DNA of 64,000 nucleotides from Azadirachta indica (lineage: Eukaryota > Streptophyta > Magnoliopsida > Sapindales > Meliaceae): positions 3,676,350-3,740,349 of the forward strand of contig CM040452.1 in NCBI GenBank assembly GCA_022749755.1. Reading direction: 5' to 3'. Below the pieces are notes generated by a model, which was not told the DNA's origin, did not search any database, and saw nothing but the letters and a program-made list of their open reading frames with translations. Shown piece by piece: positions 24,047 through 35,869 of the stretch; position 1 is the first letter of the stretch, and each line of letters starts with the position of its first letter. A program made the translations under genes and the position numbers.

Positions 24047-25703
24047 ATGTTTTCCATTAACTACTCCCTTTCCCAGCTACCGCAACCAGTATGGCTTACT
24101 CTCCCTTTGCTTGTTGTTTCTGTAATGCTTTGGTTCTTGAAAGCAAAGAAAGTGAAGCTTCCTCCGGGACCTCCCAAACTTCCAATCATAGGTAACATTT
24201 TCCACATACTTGGTGGAGAACCTCATCAAACCCTATTTAGATTGTCCCAAAAATACGGCCCTATTATGCACATTCGACTTGGTGGTGTCCCAATTGTTGT
24301 GGTCTCGTCCCCTCGGCTTGTTGAGCAGGTCTTAAAAAATAACGAAGCAAACTGTTGCTGCAGACCACTGTTTTTGGGTGCTCAAAGAATTAGCTACAAC
24401 TATTGCGAGCTGGCTTTCTCTCCTTACACCGATTACTATAAGGAAGTGAGAAAGATATGCAATGTTGAGCTGTTTAGTGCTCACAGAGTGAATTCATTCA
24501 GGTCTATAAGAGAAGAAGAGGTTGCTTTATTCATTGATTCAATCTCTGCGTCATGCCCTTCTGCAACTCCCGTTGATCTTAGTGAGAAGCTCGAGACTTT
24601 TACGGCAAACTTAATTTGTAGGGTTGCTTTTGGGAAAAGTATTCGAGACAGGGGGTTGAAGGACTTCAACTATCAAGTGATCGATGGTGCACTTCAAATG
24701 ATGGATATCGTCGCCGCCTCTGATTTCTTTCCCTATTTTGGTTGGATTATGGACAAATTTAGACGACTGAATAGCAGGTACGAAAAGGTTTTCCGTGAAA
24801 TGGATTCTTTCTGCCAAAGCCTAATAGACGAGCGAATGAACAATGATGTTCAGACGCTGCAGAAAGAGGACCACGAAGATATTGTTGATGTGTTGCTCAA
24901 GATACGGAAATCAGGTGCACTGCAACTCACGGATGAACAGATTAAGGCTTTGCTTGTGGTAATTAAAAATCTTTCATTAATAATAATTACTTGTTAATTT
25001 ATTTATTATATATACCATTACAATTAAGTACTTTATATTTTATATAGATGAAACTCAAACTGACTATATATGTATTGATGTCGGCCCATCGTTCCAGGAT
25101 ATATTTTTGGGTGGAGTTAAGACTACTTCAATTACCATCGTTTGGGCAATGACGGAGCTAATTAGGCATCCGGAGGCGATGAAGAAGGCAAAAGAAGAAA
25201 TTAGAAAGTGTACTGGAACGACTAAAGGGAAAGTTTCCGAAAGCGATATCGATAAGCTTCAATACCTCAAGGTTGTGGTGAAGGAAACTTTGAGGCTGCA
25301 CCCTCCGGGCACAATAATACCTAGAGAAGTAACGAAGCACTTTCAAATAGACGGCTATGACATTTACCCAAAGTCCCACGTTCAGGTAAACGTCTGGGCA
25401 TTAGGAAGAGATCCCGATTCCTGGGAAAGAGCAGAAGAATTTATCCCAGAGAGATTCATAGACAGTTCCATTGATTTCAAGGGACGCCATTTTGAGTATC
25501 TTCCCTTCGGATCAGGTCGCAGAATATGCCCTGGAATACAAATGGCGTCAAACAATGTAGAGCTTACACTCGCTAATCTCTTGCATTGCTTCGATTGGAA
25601 ATTACCCGTTGGCATGAAAAAAGAAGACATTAACATGGAAGACAAATTCGGTGTTCTAACTCAAAAGAGGATACCTCTTAAACTTGTGCCTGTGCTTCGT
25701 TGA
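24047..25703 (+). CDS. CYP71-family cytochrome P450 (left arm), two exons, 505 aa
   Basis: Exons 24047-24958 and 25098-25703 join in phase 0 across a 139-base intron. Membrane anchor about residues 13-33, hinge LPPGPP about 38-43, K-helix ETLR 367-370, PERF, and heme motif FGSGRRICPG with Cys448 are all intact, so the enzyme should fold and bind heme at the ER surface. The I-helix segment is GGVKTTS: Lys312 stands where P450s normally have Asp/Glu before the oxygen-binding Thr. The C-helix Trp is Tyr131 with Arg135 retained. Best match by recall is the CYP71B/CYP71BE group rather than the CYP726A/CYP71D enzymes of the castor casbene cluster. It is divergent from the TPS at 20509, so oxidation of that TPS product is the natural guess. 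It is a mosaic: the 5' end resembles the 45.9-kb copy, intron and exon 2 the 35.2-kb copy. Confidence 0.95.
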
Positions 25704-25767
25704 AGTAACATAATCTCAGGGGTCAATTTTTACGTTTTATCTTATGTGTGAGGTTCTCTCCTTTAAG

Positions 25768-25773
25768 AATAAA
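25768..25773 (+). terminator. Poly(A) signal of the left-arm P450
   Basis: AATAAA 65 bases after the stop codon, conserved in position downstream of the 35.2-kb copy. Confidence 0.5.
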
Positions 25774-26002
25774 ATGTTTGAAGGTCGCGTCTTTATTCTT
25801 CTTTTGTTGTAATTTGCAGGTTAATTTTTATCCAATAAGAAAAGCACTCCTTTTCGATGCTCTTAAACTTGTCTCTTAAATATGAAAAATATAATTAGCT
25901 AAGGAACCTTTCTCCGTTTTTAACTATTTATTTATTTATTTATTTTAATCAAACTGCAGCAACAATCTATTTAACAAAAATAGAAATCAAAATACAAAAC
26001 AG

Positions 26003-26899
26003 AACTTTTAAGTTATAAGAGACAAAACTGCCAAATTGTTTACTATAATGAGTGGAGCACACCTAATGACATCTTTTTTTTTTATTTAATTTCTTCTATT
26101 CAATGATAACTTTTCTATGTTAAATAAATGAATAAGGAATTGGTTCAACCTATTCCCTATCTTGATAATAAGAAATCTGTAAGTGATTAAAATGCATAAC
26201 GTTTTGGTATATCATCATCACGTGGGCCTGCACATGAATAAATATAATAATTTAAGAACTTATACTAATTTATCAAAGAAAATCATATTTTAATATCAAA
26301 ACTTCTTTTAACATTTTTTTCCTATTTTCCATAGTAATAATTGAAGAAAAGTCTAATAAATTAAAAAAAATTCAATTTACATTTATTAAGATAAATGAAT
26401 TTTATATTGAATGGAATTCATAGGTATTGGAAGAAGATATGAATAACAAAACCATGTTATTATGGTCCTTTTATACTTTTTATGATGTCGTATAAAATGT
26501 ATATTTATATTTATAGTTTATATATATATATATATTGTTGTTAAAGATTATATCAATGATTTTGATTCTAAATTGAATCTGTTTCAACCGTTCCTAGCTA
26601 GTTAATACATGGTTCGGCCTAGAAATATAGAATAAGATATTCAAGTCAATACAAACAAGATTATATTAAACAAAATTTACGAAAAACAATTTTGATCCAT
26701 GCAAATGATTGAAAATATTTATGAATAAATTTAAAAATTGAGAAGAAAAAGTTATAGATTTTAGTAGATAATATTGTAAATAAATTAATAATATCCGGAT
26801 ATTTTTAAGAGGAGATTCTTAATTAATAGATTAATTAGAGTTTTTTCATTGAGTCAAAGAGCTAATTAAAAGGAGAAAAAGAAAGACTTCCGTTACTTA
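26003..26899. other. Start of the palindrome spacer, no gene
   Basis: Homology between the arms stops at 26002. The stretch around 26200-26330 (CACGTGGG, CACATG, AATAATTTAAGAAC) looks like a decayed inverted counterpart of cluster intergenic DNA near 48.7 kb. The rest is AT-rich, with a (TA)n run at about 26520-26535. Confidence 0.45.
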
Positions 26900-27835
26900 G
26901 CTAAAATAAAATATTTTGATTGAACCTTATTCTGTTAATGAAGTGAATCTGGTGAAAAGGAAGTTCCAGCCTTCTTGCCTTGTAATGATAACAACATGTT
27001 TATGCATTATTCTGTTTGTTGTTAATTGGTGCAAATACTTCCAGTCTTCCAGCATCCAAATAAACAAATAAAATCTTATCATAAGCATAAAGTCAAAGAA
27101 TATATGCGTCCCATTCTTTAAATAATTAAAACGATTCACATGTCAAATTATATATGTATACATAAATACAAATAGATGATGACGCTTAAGTCACAGCTGG
27201 AAAAAACTCAAATACTTTTAAACAATATAAAAAAAAATTGATTAAATACGTAATATAATCAATGATTAAATCAATATATAATTGAGTTCAAACAAAGTGA
27301 ATGTAAAACATCACATGGTCGTTGGAAATCAGAAATAGATTAGGGAGAAGTGTGATTAAAAACATTTTTATGCATTTTTCTTTTTTTTTTTTATGTACTC
27401 GGTGTACATAGTCTAAGCTTGCATCGAAATAAATTAAAGAAATAAATTTTTACAACATCAGTCAAAGAAGAGATGCTTACTGTTTTCTTTAATATAAATA
27501 ATGATTCGCATGTCAAATTAAATATATAATATAAATACAAAACGATGATGCTTAAGCCACCTCTGCAGATGTCTGTTTTGAGGTGGAAATAAAATAATAG
27601 TAAACGTTCGTGTAAGTAGCACCACTATAGAGAAATTGGGTCCACTGCGAATGAAAATGACTCAGTTTTTGTCTTACATTTTTACGTTAATTTCCTGCCT
27701 GAATTATTATTATTATTATAATCATATTTCAGGATATGACATGTTTATTTTCGTTGATTCATGAATCGATAATCGGGTATAAATGTGTAGTGAACGCAAA
27801 TCCTAAGACCGCAGGAAGTGGGAAAAAGAAAAAGG
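26900..27835 (+). repeat. P450 promoter copy without its gene
   Basis: This is a direct copy of 22920-24035, the left-arm P450 promoter: a partial cassette at 27020-27200, a full cassette at about 27390-27680 (W-box core 27460-27465), the TTCCTGCCTGAATTATTATT block, GATATGACATGTTTAT, GGGTATAAATG near 27775, and the 5' leader up to GCAGGAAGTG. Where the P450 start codon should come, the sequence switches to an A-rich junction and then to an inverted promoter fragment. An open frame here (27736-27951) is leader sequence, not a gene. Confidence 0.8.
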
Positions 27836-28505
27836 AAAAAAAATGCACAAACATTTTGTTAATCATACTTCTCCCTAATCTGCTTCTGATTTCCGACGGG
27901 CATGTTATGTTTTTTATTACGTATTTAATCAATTGTTTCTTTTTTATTTAAAAATATTTGAGTTTTTCAATTAATTAAAGTAAAACGATATGTTTATTAA
28001 ACTAATTCTTCGGTTATTACTAGATGACAAAAAGAGAAAAAAATTTTGATATTAAAAGTATTTTTCGGTGTACCCAATACGGGTCCTTAAATTATTATAA
28101 TTATGCATGTGCGTTTCCATGTCATGATATATCAAATCATTATTATATTTAAATATATTTTAGTCTCCTGATAGATTCCTAGTTTACATTTTTTTAATAT
28201 AAATTTACATTTTTAAACATATAAAGTTTGTATTTAAATTAATTAATGCAGCAAGCAATACTAGTTATGAGATTATAATAGACATGGGCATTCCATGATA
28301 TTAAGATGTACCAATCTTCAGATGTAAGTCATCATGGAGTGAAATCAACAGTCTGCACACATATGGGAAAAAAACACTGATAATAGTAATAATAAAAATA
28401 ATAATTATAAGATTACTATATACACACATATATATATATATATTACCTGCTAATTAAGCAGGTTAACTGTAACTAAATACATAAAAAAATTAAATCAGCA
28501 GATTA
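27836..28505 (-). repeat. Inverted P450 promoter fragments after the junction
   Basis: From about 27845 the plus strand reads like 35700-35870 (TAATCATACTTCTCCCTAATCT, TTACGTATTTAAT, AAATATTTGAG), that is, a P450 promoter pointing left. It continues with decayed copies of 37140-37370 (GCATGTGCGTTTCCATGT, GATAGATTCCTAGTTTACAT, AATGCAGCAAGCAATACTAG). CCTGCTAATTAAGCAGG at about 28447-28463 recurs in related form near 36.2 and 48.9 kb. Confidence 0.65.
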
Positions 28506-28509
28506 AGTG

Positions 28510-28932
28510 GCTGTTTAGTTTGACCTTTCATTAATGCAAAGGGCTTTTTTCAATTATAAAAGTCATTTTCAAAATTTTTTGTGTAATTTTGTTGGTAACG
28601 TAAAAAAAGCTTTTAATAATTAAAAAAGATAATTTTTTTTGTTAAAAAGTCTAAATTTAGGCTTTTAGTAATAAAATTTTTCTAATTTTTTTAAAAGACG
28701 AAATTGTCTAAATCACCCTTATTTTATTTTAAAAAAATTTACTTTATCTTTTAAAATATAATATTAAATATTTGTCTGTTAAATTAATTATTTAAATTTT
28801 TTTAAAAATTATTTGTGACAACTAAATAATTTATAATTTTTTGTTAAAAAATTTACTTACAAAATCTCTATAAATAAAAGGTATACTCCAAAAAACTCTA
28901 TTTAAAAAGTTATAGTAAACGCACCCTAAGTT
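28510..28932. mobile_element. hAT-like MITE candidate
   Basis: The ends read GGCTGTTTAGTTTGACC and, at the right, AAACGCACCCTAAG, resembling the inverted GGGTGCGTTT ends of plant hAT-type MITEs. The interior is T/A-rich with no coding capacity, and TAAGT flanks it on both sides, which may be part of a target duplication. A similar AT-rich block lies near 49.8-50.2 kb. Confidence 0.4.
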
Positions 28933-29811
28933 ATTGTATTAGTAATATATATAATCCATGTCTATATTTTAGATTGCTCATGCACCCCAAATATTTAGTG
29001 TAAGTGATAGTCACAATTTATTTTGTTAAAAAGAAAAAAGAAAAAGAATATTTTACAGTGGGCCTCTCTTTTTTTTAAAAAAAAAAGAGTAACATAGTAA
29101 TTAACAATATAAGAAGATTATTTTAAAATTTTTACAATAAATTAGAATAAAATTACTATTTTAATTAAACAATAAAAATTAAAAAAAATTTATTTACTCA
29201 ATAGACTTGTATTATCGTTCATCTAAACTATATGTAACCAATTCCTAACAGTGGTTATTGTCACACAAAGGTATATATTGATACGAATAGGAGACAATTC
29301 CATAATCAAAAGAATTAGAGTAAAAAGCGACTCAAATTTAATGGTTAATTACTCCATAAAAGACATGACAAGAATTACAATTAAATCTGCCATAATATAT
29401 TAAAGTTAATCAAAGTCTTGCACGGAAATCTTCCAAAATCATGATATTCTTATTTCTTTTGATATCTCTTTATCTTTTTAATTACTTAACCTAATTATAA
29501 AATTTTAAGAAATGGGATGCTATTATACAAATGTTTAATATCGTCGCCACCTTAAGTTTTCTTTTTTTTATCTTTCTTTGGAATACTATATGGTCTCTAA
29601 AGTTTTGCTATTGGAATTATTAATTTAGTGGTTTCAAAGATATATATTAAAGTCTTAATCTATTAGTACAGTAGCTCTTATTTCGTTATGTGATGGTAAG
29701 CTAGAAAAATTAAAATAACTTTTAGACCACTAAAAGTTAGTAAAACTAAATGTAATATATTTTTTAAAATATATTAACAAAATAAATATTATTATATTAT
29801 TTACGAATATT
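28933..29811. other. Spacer DNA with fragment of cluster intergenic sequence
   Basis: About 29620-29720 (TTTCAAAGATATATATTAAAG, TTAATCTATTAGTACAGTAGC, TCTTATTTCGTTAT) is a decayed direct copy of 37378-37450 in the right arm. The rest is AT-rich and unrecognised. Confidence 0.5.
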
Positions 29812-30675
29812 GTACTTTACTCCTTAACTTTTAGATAAAAAGTAATTTACACCTTTAAGTTTTTAGCCTACGTGAGAAACCCTAACTTTTAAAGAAATGT
29901 GAAAAAATTCTGTTTTTATTAGAAAAAAGAAGATATTCTCTCAATGACTATTCTGATTTTAAATTAATTATTTTACTCCTTAAATATTAAAAAACACATA
30001 AAATAACCATATTGTATTTATTTTTTTTTGTAATAACCAATATAATCTTATTTTAATATTTAAATTTAAAAGTTATAAAATATTTTAGACACGTAATTAC
30101 TTTTTTATCAAATTTGTTATCATTTTTTTACGATATTAATTATATATAATTTTTAAATAGAATTTTTAATTAAAAAATTATGTTGTAAAAATTTTTAACT
30201 AATTTTGACACCAAATTTTATATTATAAAAAATTTACAATAAATGTTGTAAAAAATTTATAGCAAATTTGATAATATTAATTATGCATAATTTTTAAAAT
30301 AAATTATTTTAATTAAATGGCCTATTATAAAGTGATATATAATAAATTTTATAAAAAACAATAGTAAATATAAATAAAAAAGTTAAAAGTCAAAATATTA
30401 TTATAAACTTTCGAATTTAGATATTTGAATAAGATTATATTGATTATTATAAAATAAAAATAAATACAATATGCTCATTTTTTTATGTTTTCTAATAATT
30501 GAGAACTAAAATAGTTGACTTAAAGTAAGAATAGTCATCTTAATGGGATATCATCTTATTTATCTAAACCGGAGGATTTTCACATTTCTTTGAAAATACT
30601 TAAGATTTTTCACACATGTTAAAAATTCAGGGGAATAAATATTTTTTTCTCAAAATTAGGGGGGTAAAATATAAT
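29812..30675. repeat. Second foldback element
   Basis: Ends read TTTACTCCTTAACTTTTAGA and, at the right, the complement of TTTTACCCCCCTAATTTTG. The left-half block ACCAATATAATCTTATTTTA recurs inverted as AATAAGATTATATTGATTAT near 30430. It is the same family as 14920-15850. No coding frame is seen. Confidence 0.55.
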
Positions 30676-30894
30676 ATTTTTTTTTTATTTATTTACTTTA
30701 TAGCATTTTGATTATAAAATATTTATTAATATATTAAAACTAAAATATAAGAATTAATTATTTTATAATATATTTTACTTACAATATATTAATAAATATT
30801 ATATTATTATTATAATATAAAATAAATAAATAACAAAAATTATTGCCCAAGATCATAAGAGTTATTGAAACAAGGAGCTCAACTTGTTTAATAT

Positions 30895-31480
30895 TTAATT
30901 TCCACTACAAAAAGGCATGTTCTGGTGCGGCTCAAGCGTCTTCGATTTGTATTTTTATATATACATATTTAATTTGATATGTGTATCATTTTATTTAAAA
31001 AATGGGAAGCATATCTGCGTTGACTTATCTTTATAATATTTTATGTGTTTATTTCGATGCTGGAAGTATTTGTTTATTTTTTTAACGACAAAAAGAATAA
31101 TGCATAAACATGTTGTTATCATACATAATAATAACATTCATCTAATAATTTAGACTCACCATATATATTGATTCCCAATTATATAATCAATCATTGATCC
31201 TGTTACGTATTTAATTACATGAGCATCAATTAATTTCTAGTAATATAATTTACAATCATTTGAGTTTCTCTTAATAAAAATAAAATGATCTTTTAGCGAA
31301 CATTACTTCAATTATTGCTATACAACAAAAAAAAGTGTGCATAAAAAGTTTTGATATTAAAAATATTTTTGTGGTTAATAGATTAATACAAAATGGGTAG
31401 TTAAATTATTATATTTCTGCATACGTACTCCCACGTGATAATATATTTGATATATCAAATATATTTCAATATTTACATAT
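30895..31480 (-). repeat. Decayed W-box cassette and promoter flank, pointing left
   Basis: On the plus strand: TCCACTACAAAAAGGCATGT, GGCTCAAGCGTCTTCGATTTG, TTTAATTTGATATGTG, GGGAAGCATATCT, GTTTATTTCGATGCTGGAAG, AATGCATAAACATGTTGTTA, then TTTTGATATTAAAAATATTT and TTAATACAAAATGGGTA. These follow the order of 35500-37210 in shortened form. The W-box position reads GTTGACTTA, so the core survives. Confidence 0.65.
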
Positions 31481-31535
31481 GTGTGTATGTATGCGCGCTC
31501 ACGCGCATGTATGTATATATGTTTGATCCAATCAT

Positions 31536-32333
31536 GTATAAGAATTGCAGCTTGTGCATGTGTGGTTGATCTTATTTGGAGATCTCGTAATTTGTTGAAA
31601 TTCAAAAATGCTAAACTAAATAGAGAAGGGGTTAAGGCTTTGGGTTTATCCCTGTTACAAATCTTATGCAGCCATTGCCCAATACATGTCGCTCATTTAA
31701 TTATTTGATTACTTTATCCTGGTTAGGTATTGCACCAATTCATGGCAAGGCTCCAAAAATGACACCAGTTTACTGGTCTCTCCCATCTATTGGTTGGGTT
31801 AAAATTAATACTAATGATTTGCCTAACAAAATCCTGGCCCAGCTACTTGCAATGGTGTTTTTACAGACAGCAATGGAGTTTTCTTAGGTGGATTTACCAC
31901 CAGTTTAGATATACAATCCTCCTTCAATGCTGAAGCCATGGCGATAATCCTTGCAATCGAAGAAGCTTGGTCAAGAGGTTAGTACAAATTTTGGGTTGAA
32001 AGTGACTATTTTACTTTGGTGCATTGTCTTAACAGTAACTCCTTTCTCTCTCCTTGAAATCTTTTCAGGAGGTGGCAAAATTGTTTGTTCTCAATTAAGC
32101 ATATAAAAGTGAGCATTTCATATATCTTTAGAGAAGGAAACAAAGCAGCAGATACTTCGACTAATTTAAGTTTATTTGGTGGACATCACCACCCACCAAT
32201 ATTTTAAGGGAACTTCGTTTAAGTGTTTTAAGAGTTCCTAATTTTAGATTTTTTTAATTTCGTCGCCTATAGGCTGCTCTTGTAATTTATCTCTTCTATA
32301 TTAATAAAATTATTATTTCATTAAAAAAATGTA
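31536..32333 (+). mobile_element. 5'-truncated LINE, RNase H-domain end
   Basis: The fragment holds only the C-terminal part of a plant LINE polyprotein. Around 31580-31650 it reads LIWRSRN and KNAKLNREG. Then, with frameshifts and stops, it gives the RNase H-like block GWVKINT, GVFLGGF, FNAEAMAIILAIEEAW and VESDY, and finally SHIFREGNKAAD before a stop. It ends in an A-run at about 32322-32329. Near-identical 12-mers, TGATCCAATCAT (31524-31535) and TGATCCTATCAT (32334-32345), flank it as a probable target-site duplication. It is inactive. Confidence 0.8.
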
Positions 32334-32345
32334 TGATCCTATCAT

Positions 32346-32619
32346 ATTTTTGTGATAATATACAGTTTATTGTTTTAATTGAATTATTAACATATTTGAA
32401 TATCTAAAGCTAAATAGTTTTTTCAAATCTGTTTTAATATAAATATTTACGAAATAATATAAAGTTGATCCAAGAAGTTTGAAAAAAAAAAAACCTTTTA
32501 CTTAATAGAAAAAATGTTTTTAAATTGTCATATGTTAAAAAAAACATCTTAATTATTTAAAATAGATTATTTATTTTTTAACTGAAAATTTAACAAATTT
32601 AAATAATTTTTTCCAAATG

Positions 32620-32659
<40 letters not shown>

Positions 32660-33277
32660 AAATTCATTTATAAATATTTTCAATGATTTGCATTGATCAA
32701 AATTATTTTTATTAAATTTTTGTTTATTTATAATCTTGTATATATTGAATTGAAAATCTTATTTTATATTTCTAGTTAGGTCAAATCATATATTAACTTT
32801 TATATTGATTGGTATATTTATTCGAATTAATATTGATTTACTTATAATTTCAATATCCTTTTTTTGAGTTATGTTATTATCAATATTGCTAATTGTTATT
32901 ATTAAAAACTGATGCTTGCAAAATAAAAAAATTATTAGAACCTAAAACTCTAAAAATAAAAGGTTATTACAACTTTTATATTCCCTAAAGCGCAAAACTC
33001 TTGAAAAAGAGCATTAATCCTTCAAGAGGTAAAAAAGTCTCGTAATAAATAAAGTCGACAAATTACACGTATTGTTACATGACAAACAAATGGGGTTGTG
33101 ATAGACGAACTTGGGATTTCTTTGTAATGATTTAACTTGGAGGATACTTCTCCTCCAAAGATTAATTGGTTTTTAACAAAAGTACGAAAGGCTTCTCTAG
33201 TTATAGGTTCTATATAGTTGTTCTTATGGCGTTTGGTCATTTTTTTCTTATTGTAGTTTCTCTAAGCTTTATCTCCC
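32346..33277. repeat. P450 3'-flank block shared with the third P450 copy
   Basis: About 32800-33277 matches 43680-44005 in order (GACGAACTTGGGATTTCTTTG, AGTACGAAAGGCTTCTCTAG, GTTGTTCTTATGGCGTTTGG, GCTTTATCTCCCCTG). The left-arm P450 lacks this block, so the 35.2- and 45.9-kb copies share a longer 3' flank with each other. A minus-strand open frame starting MTKRHKNNYIEPITREAF exists in both but diverges by frameshift. Confidence 0.7.
32622..32657. repeat. (TC)18 microsatellite
   Basis: An uninterrupted TC dinucleotide run of 36 bases, the longest simple repeat in the window. Confidence 0.95.
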
Positions 33278-33574
33278 CTGTTTTGTATTTTGATTTCTAT
33301 TTTTGTTAAATGGATTGTTGTTGCGGTTTGATTAAAATAAATAAATACATAAATAAAAACAGAGCAAGGTTCCTCGGCTAATTATATTTTTCATATTTAA
33401 GAGACACAAGTTTAACAGCATCGAAAAGGAGTGCTTTTCTTATTGGATAAAAATTAGCCTGCAAATTACAACAAAAGAAGAATAAAGACGCGACCTTCAA
33501 ACATTTTATTCTTAAAGGAGAGAACCTCACACATAAGATAAAACGTAAAAATTGAACCCTGAGATTATGTTACT

Positions 33575-35228
33575 TCAACGAAGCACAGGCACAAGTTTAA
33601 GAGGTATCCTCTTTTGAGTTAGAACACCGAATTTGTCTTCCATGTTAATGTCTTCTTTTTTCATGCCAACGGGTAATTTCCAATCGAAGCAATGCAAGAG
33701 ATTAGCGAGTGTAAGCTCTACATTGTTTGACGCCATTTGTATTCCAGGGCATATTCTTCGACCTGATCCGAAGGGAAGATACTCAAAATGGCGTCCCTTG
33801 AAATCAATGGAACTGTCTATGAATCTCTCTGGGATAAATTCTTCTGCTCTTTCCCAGGAATCGGGATCTCTTCCTAAAGCCCAGACGTTTACCTGAACGT
33901 GGGACTTTGGGTAAATGTCATAGCCGTCTATTTGAAAGTGCTTCGTTACTTCTCTAGGTATTATTGTGCCCGGAGGGTGCAGCCTCAAGGTTTCCTTCAC
34001 CACAACCTTGAGGTATTGAAGCTTATCGATATCGCTTTCGGAAACTTTCCCTTTAGTCGTTCCAGTACACTTTCTAATTTCTTCTTTTGCCTTCTTCATC
34101 GCCTCCGGATGCCTAATTAGCTCTGTCATTGCCCAAACGATGGTAATTGAAGTAGTCTTAACTCCACCCAAAAATATATCCTGGAACGATGGGCCGACAT
34201 CATTACATATATAGTCAGTTTGAGTTTCATCTATATAAAATATAAAGTACTTAATTGTAATGGTATATATAATAAATAAATTAACAAGTAATTAATATTA
34301 ATGAATGATTTTTAATTACCACAAGCAAAGCCTTAATCTGTTCATCCGTGAGTTGCAGTGCACCTGATTTCCGTATCTTGAGCAACACATCAACAATATC
34401 TTCGTGGTCCTCTTTTTGCAGCGTCTGAACATCATTGTTCATTCGCTCGTCTATTAGGCTTTGGCAGAAAGAATCCATTTCACGGAAAACCTTTTCGTAC
34501 CTGCTATTCAGTCGTCTAAATTTGTCCATAATCCAACCAAAATAGGGAAAGAAATCAGAGGCGGCGACGATATCCATCATTTGAAGTGCACCATCGATCA
34601 CTTGATAGTTGAAGTCCTTCAACCCCCTGTCTCGAATACTTTTCCCAAAAGCAACCCTACAAATTAAGTTTGCCGTAAAAGTCTCGAGCTTCTCACTAAG
34701 ATCAACGGGAGTTGCAGAAGGGCATGACGCAGAGATTGAATCAATGAATAAAGCAACCTCTTCTTCTCTTATAGACCTGAATGAATTCACTCTGTGAGCG
34801 CTAAACAGCTCAACATTGCATATCTTTCTCACTTCCTTATAGTAATCGGTGTAAGGAGAGAAAGCCAGCTCGCAATAGTTGTAGCTAATTCTTTGAGCGC
34901 CCAAAAACAGTGGTCTGCAGCAACAGTTTGCTTCGTTATTTTTTAAGACCTGCTCAACAAGCCGAGGGGACGAGACCACAACAATTGGGACACCACCAAG
35001 TCGAATGTGCATAATAGGGCCGTATTTTTGGGACAATCTAAATAGGGTTTGATGAGGTTCTCCACCAAGTATGTGGAAAATGTTACCTATGATTGGAAGT
35101 TTGGGAGGTCCCGGAGGAAGCTTCACTCTCTTTGCTTTCAAGAACGAAAGCACTACAGAAACAACAAGCACAAGGAGAGTAAGCCAGACTGGCTGTGGTA
35201 TCTGGGAAAGGGAGTTAATGGACAACAT
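33575..35228 (-). CDS. CYP71-family cytochrome P450 (right arm), two exons, 504 aa
   Basis: Minus-strand exons 35228-34320 and 34180-33575 join in phase 0 across a 139-base intron. The frame stays open upstream to an ATG at 35321, but the TATA box (35293-35300) lies between, so 35228 is the start. Exon 2 gives the same protein as the left-arm gene, while about ten of the first 36 residues differ (MLSINSLSQIPQ, SFLKAKRVK), within the membrane anchor. Lys replaces the I-helix acid (GGVKTTS, Lys311). Heme motif FGSGRRICPG with Cys447, ETLR and PERF are intact. It is divergently paired with the TPS at 38984 as in the mirror arm. Presumed ER monooxygenase acting on the TPS product. Confidence 0.95.
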
Positions 35229-35292
35229 TTTAATTAATTTGTTTCTGGCTTGTTTTCCACTTCTTGCTGTCCTAGTGTTTGCGTTCACTACA

Positions 35293-35300
35293 TATTTATA
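35293..35300 (-). promoter_or_regulatory. TATA box of the right-arm P450
   Basis: TATAAATA on the minus strand 65 bases before the ATG; the GGG before it is also conserved. Confidence 0.75.
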
Positions 35301-35429
35301 CCCGATTATCGATTCAATCAATCATCCAAAATAAACATGTCGCATCCTATGATATGATTATAATAATGATAATAATTAAGGCAGGGAATGTAAAATAAAT
35401 TGTGAGACAAAAACGAAGTCATTCATTTG

Positions 35430-35700
35430 CAGTGGACCCAATTTCTCTGTAGCGGTGCTACTGACAAGTACCTAACCCACGTTTACTATTATTTTATTTC
35501 CACTGCAAAAAAGACATCTGCAAGGGTGGCTTAAGCGTCATCATTTTGTATTTATATATATTTTTAATTTGACTTGCGAATCATTAAATATATTAAAGAA
35601 AACAGTAAGCATCTCTTCTTTGACTGATGTTGTAAAAATTTTGTTTCTTTATCTGGATGCATGCTTAGAGTATATACACCGAGTACATTAAAAAAGAAAA
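35430..35700 (-). promoter_or_regulatory. Full W-box cassette of the right-arm P450 promoter
   Basis: Minus-strand counterpart of 23560-23865 with the W-box core at 35620-35625. Here the CTGCAGATGTC element is CTTGCAGATGTC and the GTACTTGTCA block is kept. Confidence 0.7.
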
Positions 35701-35869
35701 ATAAATTGCCTAAACATTTTTTTAATCATACTTCTCCCTAATCTATTTCTGATTTCCAATGAGCACGTGATCCTTAATTTTCATTCACTTTATTTGATCA
35801 ACTCAATTATTGATTGATTATATTACGTATTTAATAATTTTTTATATTATTTAAAAATATTTGAGTTTT

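Larger units (their letters stand above)
17300..26002 (+). repeat. Left arm of the large inverted repeat
   Basis: Reading inward, this arm holds the cassette at 17375-17650, the TPS on the minus strand, a 3.5-kb divergent intergenic region and the P450 on the plus strand. The reverse complement of 33278-42200 follows it feature for feature. At the inner end the arms agree through CAAAACAG (ending 26002 here, 33278 in the mirror) and then part. At the outer end agreement fades near GAATCAACTAGTATTTATAT at about 17305. The TPS last exons match throughout by eye, so the duplication or a later conversion is recent. Confidence 0.85.

Noticed and set aside
27736..27951. Plus-strand frame of 71 residues
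   Set aside because: It is made of P450 promoter and leader sequence running over the inverted junction; no protein similarity.
33633..35237. Several plus-strand frames opposite the right-arm P450 (and equivalents at the other copies)
   Set aside because: They are antisense shadows repeated in every P450 copy, with no independent features.
35229..35321. Upstream in-frame ATG extending the right-arm P450 by 31 residues
   Set aside because: The TATA box at 35293-35300 lies inside the extension, and the other copies start at the position equivalent to 35228.
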